Shown here: positions 1 through 12,510 of the stretch, piece after piece
Numbering within the stretch: the first letter of the stretch is position 1
Layout: each line of letters opens with the position of its first letter
Source of the DNA: Polyporus tsugae
Taxonomy: Eukaryota > Basidiomycota > Agaricomycetes > Polyporales > Polyporaceae
DNA: 64,000 nucleotides
NCBI GenBank assembly: GCA_024305745.1
Contig: JAHRBS010000006.1
Coordinates: 560,501 to 624,500, forward strand
Reading direction: 5' to 3'
Made by a program: the position numbers and the translations under genes
Notes under the pieces: model-generated
Database searches by the model: none
What the model saw: the letters and a program-made list of their open reading frames with translations, nothing else
Told to the model about the DNA's origin: nothing

Positions 1-269
1 TGACTGTTCTGGTTAAGTAACGCAATCAGGCTTGGGACACTAGATCTTTGCCACTGCACGCCGCTGCGTTGTATGAACGACACTTGTTGTACTTGGACCT
101 GTGCTGTATCCTCCTCCCGTGTGTATGTTTTGTTTTTGTTTCCTATCCTCGATGAAGTCGCAGAAGTTCATGAAGTCTCTGGCCAGTGTCGAGCGTTATG
201 ACTCTAACTTGTAGTAATTTAGATTCATGCGTGTGAATAGTTGGTAGCACCGCCACTCGTATTGCCTGT

Positions 270-2015
270 CGCCCGCCGGTCTACTCCGAAAACATGAACT
301 CGATCCACCACATACCTCGACAGTAGACCGGCCACATCGCATCATCTCGTGATGCTGTTCAGGACAGGTTTTATGAGGCTGCCCCATCTCAGGACGAACC
401 TTGCAGGTCGTCGATTCTCCAAGTCAGCCGTCCGCCACGTTGACCCCTTCCTCCAGTATTACGGCCAACAGTATCCCTGGCTGTGGCTGCGCGACTCCTG
501 CCAATGCCCGTCCTGCCTCCACCCCTCGACGCGGCAGAAGCTCCATCGGACGTCAGATATCCCCGTGGAGGTCCAGCCTGTCGATTCGCCGGAGGGCGTG
601 CGGGTCAAGTGGGAGGGTGTGGACGTCAAGTGGGACTCGGGCCACGAGTCCTTCTATCCGCGCGAGTTCCTGGAGCGGTACGCCACGAGGAAGACCCTGC
701 GCGAGTTCCATCGCGACCTCATGCGGCTCGATTGGGACGTCAAGACGCTGCGGGAGTCTGCGTCGGACCTGTACCTCCCGTATGACGCACTCAAGACGCC
801 GAAGGGACTGCACGCCGGGATGACGCAGCTGTCGCAGTACGGGCTGCTCTTCGTTACGGGGGTACCGACGGAGAAGACGTCGAATGAAGAGTGCGAGCTG
901 CGTGCGCTCGGGGAGCGCTTTGGCGAGCTGCGGAAGACGTTCTACGGCGAGACGTGGGACGTGAAGGCCATCCAGAACAGCCGCAACATCGCATACACCA
1001 ACGTCGACCTGGGCCTCCACATGGACCTGCTGTTCGTCTTTCGTCTTGTTTCAATGTCACTATGCCTGACCTATACGTTATATGCTCGACAGGTACTTCC
1101 AGCACCCGCCGCGCTACCAGATCCTCCACTGCCTCCGCAACCGCGTCGAGGGCGGGACCTCGGTCTTCGTCGACGCAGTCCACGTCGCCTCCAAGCTCCG
1201 CAAAGAGGACCGTGCCGCGTTCGACGTCCTCGCAGGCACCCCCGTCGCGTTCCACTACATCAACGACGGCCACCACCTCTACCGCGTACACCGGACGATC
1301 CAGCTCGCCGAAATCGGTCCTCGCCGCACGGCCCCGATCGCATTCATCAACTACTCCCCACCATTCCAGGCACCCTTGCCGCAGCAGACACCCCTGCCCC
1401 AGTTCGTGCCTGCGCTCAAGAAGTTCGCGGACCTGCTGGAGGACCCGGAGGTGCGGTTCGAGTACCTGCTAAAGGAGGGCGACGCGATGATCTTCGACAA
1501 CCGGCGCGTGCTGCACGCGCGCACGGCGTTCCGTGAGCGGGAGGCGGAGAGCAGCGAGGAGGAGACTAATCGGTGGCTGAAGGGCTGCTACCTCGAGGCG
1601 GACGCAGTGCTCGATCGGATGCGGGTGCTCGGCGAACAGCTCGAGAAGGAGACGGCGAAGCAGGAAGAAGGGCCGTAGGTTGGCGTTGTTCGCGACCGCG
1701 GAGGCTTTGCTTGAGTGTGGTTGTGTTCAATTACCATAAGCTTGTCATCTAACCGCGGGAACGTGTGTGTATATGACCATGATCCCGCCTAATTTGATGG
1801 TCAGAGACAGCCGTGATCTTTCCCTCTTGTGCAGAACATTTTCTCATCTCGACTCTGTGCAATGACAGAGGCTAAAGGCATTCACTACAAGTTCACTGTA
1901 ACTTGAGTGCATGTGAACCATTCAGGGACGGAGGGGGATTAAAGCGGGAGCATCCCCCTGTTTGAGATCGGATTGTTATTGAATGTTTCCCCGGTTTCGC
2001 CAGGATTGAACGTCG
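270..2015 (+). repeat. Direct duplication, unit 1 (dioxygenase gene with flanks)
   Basis: This segment aligns by eye with 10757-12510 in the same orientation. The match begins about 80 bp before the start codon and runs about 330 bp past the stop. Beyond these edges the flanks differ. The 3' part (intron, exon 2 and downstream flank) is far more similar between copies than exon 1. Confidence 0.9.
352..1678 (+). CDS. Gamma-butyrobetaine/trimethyllysine dioxygenase-like protein, copy 1
   Basis: Fe(II)/2-oxoglutarate oxygenase of the GBBH/TauD type, the family that performs hydroxylations in carnitine synthesis. Exons are 352-1031 and 1093-1678 with a 61 bp GT-AG intron, giving 421 aa. The first ~25 residues are rich in Arg and lack acidic residues, which suggests a mitochondrial presequence. 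A GBBH N-terminal domain follows (WLWLRDSCQCPSCLHP, a Cys/His cluster expected to bind zinc). The catalytic TauD domain has the HMD iron ligands immediately before the intron and a distal His in RRVLHARTAF. The start is the first ATG in frame and is shared with copy 2. Family assignment is firm, but GBBH and trimethyllysine hydroxylase cannot be told apart by eye. No damage is seen. Confidence 0.88.
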
Positions 2016-3785
2016 CGCGAGGATGGCCGCGGTGACAGATCCGTGGTGCGGCGCAGAGATTCGCGGTGCACCGTGTTTATCCCAGGCACGGACGAAGCGA
2101 CGGCATTCCAGCCAGAGAGATAAACACGGACTCTGGATGGGTGGTGTGTGTGTGTGTTGTAGGTGGAGAGGGTAGTGAGACCTACTGGTGTCGTAGGTGG
2201 AGAGGGGAGCGAGGTCGTAGGTGGAGGGAGACCGCGCGGACTCAATCCCTTCGTACGCACAATGTGTAGCACTCAAACAAATATATTTATCGACGTCGGG
2301 ACACTGCAGACAAGTTCACAAAGCAGTCTACACGACGAGATTGCGAAAGAACATAAAATACATCCGGCGTCCTGCGCACCGCAGGGCTATGCATCCAAAG
2401 ATACTTCCACCCGGCGCACTGTGAAAACGACCTCAGAGCCTGGTCAAAATACGTCCTAGCGCGTGTCAAAGTGAAGAATCCGCTCACCGCTGGACGTGTT
2501 CGAATGGGCGGCAACTCAGAGTCTGCCCCAAGGCGATCCCGCCGCCGGACAGCATTGTCGACGTGCAGCGGCCGTTCTGCACCTCAGCCGTCGCACTTGC
2601 ACTCTGCAGGAGTCGTGGGACAGCACAGTTCCTGCCACTGACGATAGACCCGGTTAGTACGAGTCTGATAATCATGTGCAACTCAAGACGTACCGGCGGG
2701 CAGGTTCCAGATACCCCGACGCGCTCCTCAAGTTCGTCGTGCCCGCTTGAACAATGCATGCTGCCGTGACGAGCATACACTGCCGGACAGCTCGACTCGT
2801 GCGCAGCTCGTGTCACTGACACTGAGCGAATACGCGTGCGCTTCGTCCGAACACTCGATCATTCTGCAGAGCGTGCACGCACCGTCCGAAGCACACGCGG
2901 TGTCATCAACACAAGTATATCGAGCTGAAAACATACCGCTGAGAATGCCCCGCACGGCCAAGCCTCCTGGTACAGAAGTTGATCGCCACTCGGGCCGCTA
3001 GCCGCGTCCAACCGTACTCCCTGAGGTCGCCGGCCAGTGTTCTTTCGCACTCCTGCCACCGGGATAACTGCACCACGACTTAAAGCTCAATCTCCGAGAG
3101 ACGGACAAATGATCGACGCGGTGATGTACTCACCAGCCATTGTCCTCCATTCCGTGCAGTCGCCTTCGTTTCGGCAGAACCAATTTCACGGTCATTTGAG
3201 CCGCAAGACATGGTGCCGGGGGCCGGTTTGCTCAATGTTGCGCTGCCGGACGTCCCGAAACTGTGAAGTGTGGCCGGGCGCCCCGATGCGCGTCCATGGA
3301 GCGAACGAGATATTGTACCCGTGGTCCCGCCAGACGGTTCCCTCGAAAATATGGTGGAAATTGTCGAGGGAGAAACAGGGACCAGACTGCCATGTGCCTG
3401 ATGCCCTTGGGAAGGTCAGCAAATTCACTTGTCAACCGCGACAGCCCAACTCGTCGAGTTGCACTCACCGTACACATCCAACACAAAAGCCGAGTGCCGC
3501 ATGGACATGAAAGTCCCACAGAGACGCACCGCGAGACACAATACGATCGAGTGGGCAGCGAGGACTGGTGAGGAACTGGAGCTGCAGAGAGAACTTGCAG
3601 GTGCTTTGAAGTCAAGCGGTTTCTGTTAAGTGATAACTGTTTCAGCTCCCGTGAACTGCTTGTGTTTGACATGGAGCACGTACCGCACACTGGGAGACGA
3701 GACGTTGACCGCCCTTCCCACGACGTCTGGGTGCCGAGCGCGTAACCCACACCCATGAGGAACATGTCGTAGCTCCAGTCCATCG
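2016..3785. other. Gene-poor stretch, no gene recognised
   Basis: Only short overlapping ORFs occur, without recognisable motifs or consistent splice structure. The one local structure seen is a short imperfect tandem repeat of a GTAGGTGGAGAGG-like unit at about 2160-2231. Confidence 0.5.
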
Positions 3786-3789
3786 CCGT

Positions 3790-4950
3790 TCACAGCCCGC
3801 AGTCGCTCACACCGAAGTACACCGCGTTCTGCAAGAAGCCGACGACGGTGCCGACCATCCTGACATTTGTGTTCGGCGTGTACAGCGCCGCGAGCCGGCG
3901 GTCGGTTTCGAGGACGTAGTGCGAGTTCTCTGGCGTGGGGACCACGATGGCGGGCTTCTGGACGTGCAAGAGCGGGTCCATGGGCCAGGAGACCTTGTGG
4001 ATATGCATGCTCTGGAGGAGCGGGAAGGACTCCGGGAGCGGGATGGCGAATGGGATGACGGGGAGGGTGATCTGCGTGCTGGCGACACCTTGGCAGTTGG
4101 TGACGGCGATCTCAGTGACAGTCGTAGAGCCGAGCTTGAACGGGCTCGGATCAGTAGCGTCAGCGGCCGCAGAAGGGGACTTGGGGCTTCTGGTGGACAG
4201 GGTGAACGTGGGGGAGCTCCCAGACGGTGAGGATGTGCGTGTGGTAGCTGGGAACGAGGTACAACGGCGTGCGCAGGCTGCAGCACAGCGTGGTCCACGA
4301 TGATGACGTTAAGGTCGTCAGTGAGTCTCCCGCCGCGCGGCAGCACATGGAGGTCCCGTCGATGTCCACACTCTTGACGAGGTGCCGTGTCCTGTATGGT
4401 GGCGGATGAATGAAGAGTGAGGGGATGACAAGAGGAGGAACGTACGATGCGCCTGCAACTTCCACGCCCTGCATGATGTAGTTGGAATCAACGCCCGCCA
4501 GACCTGCATTGCGAGGGTTGATGTTCTCGCGGTCGAAATCGAGGGGCGAGACTGCGGGCGCCACTCGGACGACGGACAAAGCGAGAGAGGTTGAGCGTGT
4601 CGGTCTTTACCCCCAAGTCTGCCTGGTCGAGCGAGCGGCAGAGCGGTGGATGTTGGCGAGGGCGATGATAGGTTTTACCAACTCGGATGAGAAGAGGGCA
4701 GCCGTGCTGACGCGGGGCGGGGCGGTTTGGACGACCTTCTTGACGTTGAGAGAGAGGTGGAACTGCTGACGACGCAAGCACACGCTTCGGCCCGAGGCAG
4801 TGCATCTATATTCAATGGTAAGCGAGAGAGTTACGGGTTAGTCTCTCTCTGTTCTCTCACGGCATGACAACGTACCTTTTCCAGACGCGGGCACTTAGCA
4901 AGAACCAATGAGGGCCGGACCAGGAACGGCGGAGCAATCCACAAGTCGTA
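3790..4950 (-). pseudogene. Eroded or unrecognised multi-exon gene
   Basis: On the minus strand several open blocks are separated by plausible GT-AG introns, for example a block ending near 4445 joined to one starting near 4390. The last block is about 115 codons and ends with a stop at 3790. It contains TEIAVTNCQGVASTQITLPV and SHYVLETDRRLAALY. The preceding block has LVPSYHTHILTVWELP, reminiscent of the C-terminal halves of basidiomycete F-box/propeller-like proteins. The blocks cannot be joined into one clean reading frame, and no start was found. It may be a pseudogene or a gene with introns I misplaced. I do not assign a function. Confidence 0.35.
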
Positions 4951-6810
4951 AGTAACTCGGAATGCAATGCCGTTGTGCGGGGCGTCTACTCACCGTCAAT
5001 TTCCAAAGTGAGCCGTCTGCGTTGAGCCGACCGTGCTGTGGGATGCGCTCTTTAGCCATGTCCGAGTCTCCGGTGTACGTACTGTACATGCACAGCATTC
5101 GTCGTACGCGCGCGTTCTGTAATCGGCGGGGTTACGCTCTCGTATCACGGCAAACAATCGGGAGACTTACCCGCTAGAGTCAAAGGCCACAAAAATCGCC
5201 TCTGCGGACCATTCTCTCCATGCCTTCGCTGGATACCGCCCCAGGAAACTGCATGCCGCTGCTCATCGCGACGGCCGTAAAGTTGCGGCCGATGGGACCT
5301 CGAAGTCAAAGGCCCGGACACTGCTGCACAGGGAGTTGATGGGGCACCAGTAGTAACCATGGCCGTGGGATGCGCCGATCCATACAGTGTGAGCCAGCTG
5401 GAATCACGGCGAGCCGGGCTAGAGTCGCGTAAATGGGTGGGACGCTGGTGGACGGAGCACGGACTGCTCTCACATAAGTCCGGCATCGGATCCTGGGCCC
5501 GAAGCTTGAAGGGGCAATGTTCCTGCCCTCGCGTCAAAGCTGGGGTAATCTAGGAATGGAAGGATGCATCAGAACACAGAAATGCCAGTGGTGATGGTGC
5601 TCGACCCTGTCACAGCAATATTCCAGCCACTCTCGGGCGAACGCAGCCAAGGGTACCAAATATGAACTGATAATGAACATACTTTCAAACTAGCCCCAGA
5701 TGCCTGCCGCCCTCGTCTTGCAGCACCACCTTCGGTAATCGACATGAAAACCAACATTACGTACCCAAAACATCAGGCCACATTCTAGCGTGAAATATGA
5801 GGCACAACCGCGACGCCCGCAGAGTCACGCTTGTGGACGCGACCGTGCGTGTTATGACCTGCAAAACAGGCACATCTGCATGAAACCATATCCCGCCCGG
5901 AACTCGTGTCCTATACCGGGAAATCATTTACCTACCTTTAGCCCAGCTTCCCGGCGAGCAATGTGCAGCAGTCCGTTCTGATGAATGTGAACCGGATTTC
6001 AGTCACGCCCTTCGCTCGAACGAATGCCTTGAATGTCCCCCGATCGAATACTTCAAGCTCTGACCCCCACTTTCAGACGCCCCTGCCCGCCGGCGTATCC
6101 CTGATGCACTCAGTGTCCGACCGCTGAGACAATGTCCGCGGGGCAGGGTGCGTTGCCCAAATGCCGTACGAAGCTCCTCGGCACCACTCAGTCATGCCCA
6201 CGTCCCTGACTTCGCGTTGTTAAGGTGGTGCAAGAAAGGTCAAAACGGAAGAGTATCCGAGGCGATCTGGATACACTCGCGTGGTATCAGCGCCGATATA
6301 CCGAATGGGCACGTGTAAATCCAGGCAGAGGCGGCGCACGCGCTTTTGGGGCGCTGTCATCGCTGTGAACTTGGGGTTCCTCGCATCGGCGAGGGATGTG
6401 CATATATGCGTGACGGTCAGGCACAACAGCCCATTGTATGCCATCCTCGGGGCTTCCAACTGAACTGCCCGTCGCACCCCACATGTTGACTGCGCACTGT
6501 ACCAATTCTCACTCGAAACAACACAGTCACCACCCTACTCACTGACCACTGATGGTTCTATTGCTATGCCGGTATCCCCGAGCCTCTGAGCCCAGAGTCC
6601 GCAAAATGGAGAGCTTACCAGAACAAGTTACGCGCTTCGACCCTGATGTCAGCGCGTCAAGCGAGCCGAAAACAGGATCAAGCTATTGAAAAGCTTCCGC
6701 TGGGAATCCTAGTGTAGCGATCGGCCGTGAAAGTTAATGTTGTGTCGGTGTAACCAGGGGCAAGTAGTTGGGCTCCGAGTCTCCGACGGCTTCCAGACGT
6801 GGTGCAGATG
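4951..6810. other. Gene-poor stretch, nothing recognised
   Basis: Only short ORFs on both strands with no family signature. No RNA gene or clear repeat was seen. Confidence 0.4.
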
Positions 6811-6813
6811 AAT

Positions 6814-7239
6814 GGATGACTTTCCATAAGGATCTACGGCCGTTTGGACGTCCGTAAATCCCAAATCAGCTCTATCTGCCGAGATGCCGTGTCCGATCCA
6901 GACTCCGCTCTTGAGACCGACGTCCGTAGATGCTGTAAGCGCCCAAAATCTGGAAAGGGGGGTCGACCCCCCTTTCTAGACCTAAACACGTCCGCAGATG
7001 CCTCGCTTAGAGCTGCAAACGACCTGAAAGGAAGGAGCTGTCATTACAAATGATGGTGGCATTCACGACCTACCAAATTAGGTGCTGATATAATGCCAGA
7101 AAATGCACGTGAGTCTTCATAGACGCTCTCCGGAAATCCCGGCTTCGTCGTCGAGCGCCCAAGATCTCTGACCCAGTTGAAGCTCCGCTGATTGGTTTAC
7201 GGACACTTCAGAGCCGTAAATCCTTATGGAAAGTCATCC
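6814..7239. mobile_element. Complete MITE with AAT target duplication
   Basis: A 426 bp non-coding element. The first 20 bases (GGATGACTTTCCATAAGGAT) are the exact reverse complement of the last 20. The similarity continues inward imperfectly for about 30 more bases (TACGGC, GTCCGTAAA). Both ends are flanked by AAT (6811-6813 and 7240-7242), consistent with a 3 bp target duplication. No transposase is encoded, so it must have been moved in trans. A perfect 24 bp palindrome lies inside. The superfamily is not certain: three-base duplications are typical of PIF/Harbinger, but those are usually TWA. Confidence 0.85.
6953..6976. repeat. Perfect 24 bp palindrome inside the MITE
   Basis: A perfect palindrome centred on GTCGAC, with arms of a six-base G run preceded by GAAA and its complement. 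It could form a cruciform. It lies in the left third of the element rather than at its centre. Confidence 0.9.
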
Positions 7240-7242
7240 AAT

Positions 7243-10200
7243 ATCGAAATACCGAGTATTCGGGAGTCCTCCAGTTCCCATAGCCAGCGGGACAGCAACA
7301 GAGTCGATTTGATACCAAATATAAGTTTCTCAGCAGTCGTGTATGTCGGAGTCCATGTAAGCTGCCAGGCATGATGGCGGTCGAGAGCAAAGTCGTCAAG
7401 CGCTGAGAAGCAGCGCTCGGGCCAAGTGTGGAACCCCGCCAGCTGGGCTCTCTGACTCGGATCAGCTTCCTTACGTCCTTCTTGCTCCCGGTCATTTTTG
7501 TCTCGTCCCAGTGCAGAAATTATGAAATGGTGTCTGTATTATGGTATACGGAGACCCCGGTTTGTAATTTATTAACTACAAACCACCGGTACAGCCTTGC
7601 TCCAAGTCTGTCCGGACTGGCTGCTGCGTTCTTTCTCGGCGCGCTGTATCTACTGTACATACTACATTCTGGGCGGCTCGAATGTAATCCTCTATGCTCA
7701 ACTGCCAAGCTGACGACCGCCGGTGAGAGCGTCTTGGATGGTTGTTGTCTATGCTCGAACAGGACGCCATTCCGTTTGGACTCGCGCATACTCGGCGAAC
7801 GGCCACCAAGCCCCCGAGACCTGGAAGGAGACGCATTGCGACGGCGAGCAAAAACGAAGTGAATTAGACTGCAGGCATGACCGCGCCCTAAGCGAGAGAC
7901 GCGAGACTAGCGGTTACGGTATTCTGGTGTATGCGGGAAACCAGGCCGACCGCGACATCATAGTGTGGGCACATGGGAATATCGGCGGCAGGTGCAGTGT
8001 GCCCCAATAGTCTAGGTATACATTAAGACGGGTGATATTATTTGCATGGGTTGGGTGGTTCTGTCGCGCATGATGAGCGGTGTGAATTGCGTGGGCGAAG
8101 CACACATGATCCGATGGCAGTCCCGTCTCCGTTGCGCCTGAACTAGTTGCATATACCTGCAAACACTGTTGGCACTGCAAGTATTGATCAGACCAGCAGA
8201 CTGACAGACCAGTCTCCGTCTCGAATTCAAACCAGCGGCCCGATCAGCGAGGATGCATTTCAGCGCACGCAGGATTGAGACCGTGTGCTAACGCGCGCAC
8301 AACACGACGGCTTCCTCACAACTCGCACCGTTCCCGGATATGCAATGACGTACGGGCATCGTGACCGTACTCGTGCTCTGCTGCACGGCGGCCCGACGTG
8401 TCGGGCACCAGGGACAGAGCTGGGAACCTATTCCGGACCTTCGAAATCGCATCGGCGGAGAAAACTGCAGAGCTTCGTCCCTTTTTCACAACCGTACGAA
8501 GACGCCGCGAGGATGCACACGCCACTCGCTGTGCTACTGTTCGGATGCTGTCCTCGGCGGCGGTGGCTTTACTACACTCGCCGAATGGGTTTGAGATGGT
8601 CTCCGTACCTCCGTCTCTGGGGTCCCGTCGCCCATCCACATGGCGCTCTCGAGGTCAGATTGTTCTTTCAACACCCATACACAAGCTCTGCACCCTTCGT
8701 AAGGTTGTGAAGCGGCATAAGCTGCTGGCGCGTGATCCGACGCGCATCTTGCACACCGAGCAACCTGGCGCGTGAGCCCACTGCACTCTCTGATACCGTA
8801 TCTCCCTTCCACATGCGGGAAAACATCACTTACGGCGTATCCTCTCCTTTTCGGACCTAGCGTTTCCGGCCACATTGATGAGGCTGCGTTGTCTTGACAA
8901 ATGCATGCAATCGCCAAACACGCTAGAACCGCACCCACGAACGGGCTACTGTACCGCCGACGAGCGGCGATTGGGTGGTTCTGTTGCAACGCAAAACGTC
9001 AGTCCTCGGAGCTCTCGAGTGGCGTGTTCCTCAAAGAAACACGCCAGGTACAGTATCTGACTATGGCGACAAAAATGACATACTTGGAAGCCTCCGGCGC
9101 GTCGCACAAGTACGCGACGTGAGAACTGGTGCTGCGCGGACCCACAACGCTACATACTTGACGCGTTAGCCGAGGATGCTTCATTGTTAGCCGGTGACAG
9201 ACTGTACCTCGTTCCCCTGCGATGCGTCAAATCATCGTCGGCCGTCGGATGGTATAGATAGGCTTTCGCCCTCGAACTCTGGCAGTCAAACGGGCTTGGG
9301 CGTCGATATCAAGACCTGGGAGGGAGAAAACGACGGACGTGGGGCGCACGGGAGTAGCGTCCATCTTCCAGCTGGACTGGCTGCCCCGGATTCGAGAAAC
9401 AAGCATGGGATTCACTGAATTAACTGCACGCCAGTGCTCAATATTAATCCGCGGAAGCGACGTGAGACTGAAATCGCCGCTCACCTGTTGATCCTCGGAG
9501 AATACTCATCCCGCTAGGGGCAGGATCGAGTCACTGTGTAACCGGCCGTACGACCCTGATTCTGAGCGCGTACTCCGGAAAGGTCCAGCCTTGGCGATCG
9601 GTTCGCGAGCCGTAGGGTTGCACAGATTCGGCGGAGACATCGTGACGACCGGACGACCGGCGGATGACAGGGCGCGGATATCAGCGTGGTCTGTGCGCGA
9701 GAACATCTGCAGGAAGGGTGGGTGCGAGGATAAATAAGCTGATAGGTGACAGGGACGGACCATCCGCCCTCTCCGAGTGCCCTTCGCGTCCCCTGCAACC
9801 CGATCTCCGGGGCCAACGCTTCTTCAGCCATGGGCACTCAGCTCCTCATGTCTTTCAACCACGTCTTCGTCCCCCTCGCTGTGTAGGCGGCAAGACGTCC
9901 ACTGGCATGTCTTCGCGTGCCGTGCCCGGGCGATGGCTGTTCCGGGTAAGAGCGCATGAACTGTTGGGAGACCGTGTGGCGGAATACTCACCATGTATTG
10001 CAGGATCCTCGTCCGCTGACCATCGCCCACGTTGCAGGATGGCATGCACCATCAGTCACCAAGCATGGCATGGCATGGCACGGCAGCGCCGAGCGTCGCA
10101 GTCGTCGCCTTGGCGCTCTGCGGCCGTAGAGCTGAGCGGCATTGGCATTCAACTGTTGTCGTAGGTACGAGTCTGATCCATGAGCTGAACCCACATAATC

Positions 10201-10756
10201 TGACCGTTTATTCCCGGAATTTTGTCGGTGCGTTGACAGGCTACGATGTTGGATGGGCGGCGATGGCCCGGACTCGGGAGATCCAGGGGAGATGTGGGAC
10301 GGCGTCAGGGAGTGGAGCGTGTCCCGATCCAGCCGGCGAACACGCGCACGTTGTTGAGACGGGAGGAGACTGTGGGTCTGGGTTGTATTTGTGCGCGACC
10401 GATTTGCGGACCGGAGGCTGAAGTGCTGACCATGCAAAGGCGGAGCGCGAGTGTGGTCAACGTTGGGAGCCAACTGCCTCGCGTGTTGTGTTTGCTGCCT
10501 AGAACGAATTTTTATGGAAGCGTATATGACTGCTGGGTGGCTGAATGAACGGAAGATGAGAGCAGAGCTCGAAGCCTGGGTCGGAGGGAGGTGCAAGTTG
10601 GACGCGGGCGAGGCTATCGGGAAACTGCGCGTGGCTGTCACCGCGAGTGACGTCACGCGTCAGTGGCGCACCGTCACAGTGAAGGAGACCTGTCTGGCGA
10701 GCCTCTCAGCGCTCAGCGTTGACGACCACCATCGACCCCGTCCTCTGGATCGCTTC
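7243..10756. other. Gene-poor stretch, nothing recognised
   Basis: Only scattered short ORFs without motifs. This completes the roughly 8.7 kb of low coding content between the two dioxygenase copies. No tRNA, LTR or terminal repeat was found by eye. Confidence 0.4.
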
Positions 10757-12510
10757 ATCGCCCGATCTACTCAGAGAACATGAACTCGATCCACCACATA
10801 TCTCGACAGTAGACCGGCCACATCGCACCACCTCGCAATGCTGCTCAGGACGGGTTTTCTCAGACCGCCGTGTCTCAGGGCGGACCTTGCAGGACGTCGA
10901 TTCTCCCAGTCAGCCGTCCGCCGCATTGATCCATTGCTCCAGTATTACGGCCAACAGTATCCCTGGTTCTGGCTACGCGACTCGTGCCAGTGCCCATCCT
11001 GCCTACACCCTTTGACGCGGCAGAAGCTCCATCGGACGTCGGACATCCCCGCGGAGGTCCAGCCTGTCGATTCGCCGGAAGGCGTGCGGGTCAAGTGGGA
11101 GGGCGTGGACGTCAAGTGGGACTCGGGCCACGAGTCCTTCTATCCACGCGAGTTCCTGGAGCGGTACGCCACGAGGAAGACCCTGCGCGAGTTCCATCGT
11201 GACCTCATGCGGCTCGATTGGGACGTCAAGACGCTGCGGGAGTCCGCGTCGAGCTTGTACCTCCCGTATGACGCACTCAAGACGCCGAAGGGACTGCACG
11301 CCGGGATGACGCAGCTGTCGCAGTACGGGCTGCTCTTCGTGACGGGGGTGCCGACCGAGAAGACGTTAAACGAAGAGTGCGAGCTCCGCGCACTGGGGGA
11401 GCGCTTTGGCGAACTGCGGAAGACGTTCTATGGCGAGACGTGGGACGTGAAGGCCATCCAGAACAGCCGCAACATTGCATACACCAACGTCGACCTGGGC
11501 CTCCACATGGACCTGCTGTTCGTCTTTCTTCTTGTTTCAATGTCACTATGCCTGACCTATACGTTATATGCTCGACAGGTACTTCCAGCACCCGCCGCGC
11601 TACCAGATCCTCCACTGCCTCCGCAACCGCGTCGAGGGCGGGACCTCGGTCTTCGTCGACGCAGTCCACGTCGCCTCCAAGCTCCGCAAAGAGGACCGTG
11701 CCGCGTTCGACGTCCTCGCAGGCACCCCCGTCGCGTTCCACTACATCAACGACGGCCACCACCTCTACCGCGTACACCGGACGATCCAGCTCGCCGAAAT
11801 CGGTCCTCGCCGCACGGCCCCGATCGCATTCATCAACTACTCCCCACCATTCCAGGCACCCTTGCCGCAGCAGACACCCCTGCCCCAGTTCGTGCCTGCG
11901 CTCAAGAAGTTCGCGGACCTGCTGGAGGACCCGGAGGTGCGGTTCGAGTACCTGCTAAAGGAGGGCGACGCGGTGATCTTCGACAACCGGCGCGTGCTGC
12001 ACGCGCGCACGGCGTTCCGTGAGCGGGAGGCGGAGAGCAGCGAGGAAGAGACTAATCGGTGGCTGAAGGGCTGCTACCTCGAGGCGGACGCGGTGCTCGA
12101 TCGGATGCGGGTGCTCGGTGAGCAGCTCGAGAAGGAGGCGGCGAAGCAGGAAGAAGGGGCGTAGGTTGGCGTTGTTCGCGACCGCGGAGGCTTTGCTTGA
12201 GTGTGGTTGTGTTCAATTACCATAAGCTTGTCATCTAACCGCGGGAACGTGTGTGTATATGACCATGATCCCGCCTAATTTGATGGTCAGAGACAGCCGT
12301 GATCTTTCCCTCTTGTGCAGAACATTTTCTCATCTCGGCTCTGTGCAATGACAGAGGCTAAAGGCATTCACTACAAGTTCACTGTAACTTGATTGCATGT
12401 GAACCATTCAGGGACGGAGGGGGATTAAAGCGGGAGCATCCCCCTGTTTGAGATCGGATCGTTATTGAACGTTTCCCCCTGTTGGGTTTCCCCAGGATTG
12501 AACGGTTGAA
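10757..12510 (+). repeat. Direct duplication, unit 2 (dioxygenase gene with flanks)
   Basis: Second copy of 270-2015. The promoter-proximal ~80 bp, both exons, the intron and ~330 bp of 3' flank are shared. Homology fades after a GAACG-rich run near 12505. Confidence 0.9.
10838..12164 (+). CDS. Gamma-butyrobetaine/trimethyllysine dioxygenase-like protein, copy 2
   Basis: Paralog of the gene at 352-1678 with the same architecture: exons 10838-11517 and 11579-12164, a 61 bp intron and 421 aa. The Arg-rich presumed mitochondrial presequence, the Cys cluster (RDSCQCPSCLHP), the HMD iron motif and the distal RRVLHA His are all kept. Differences are concentrated in exon 1. Exon 2 is identical to copy 1 for about the first 390 nt and then has only a few substitutions. 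The reading frame is intact, so both copies look functional. The role inferred from the family is carnitine biosynthesis; the exact substrate is not determined. Confidence 0.88.

Noticed and set aside
1082..1092. Separate start of the second dioxygenase ORF at the in-frame ATG near 1082
   Set aside because: It begins inside the intron; the spliced reading gives the family motif HMDLLYFQHPPRY across the junction.
10045..10085. CATGG short tandem
   Set aside because: Only three to four units; common simple sequence with no context.
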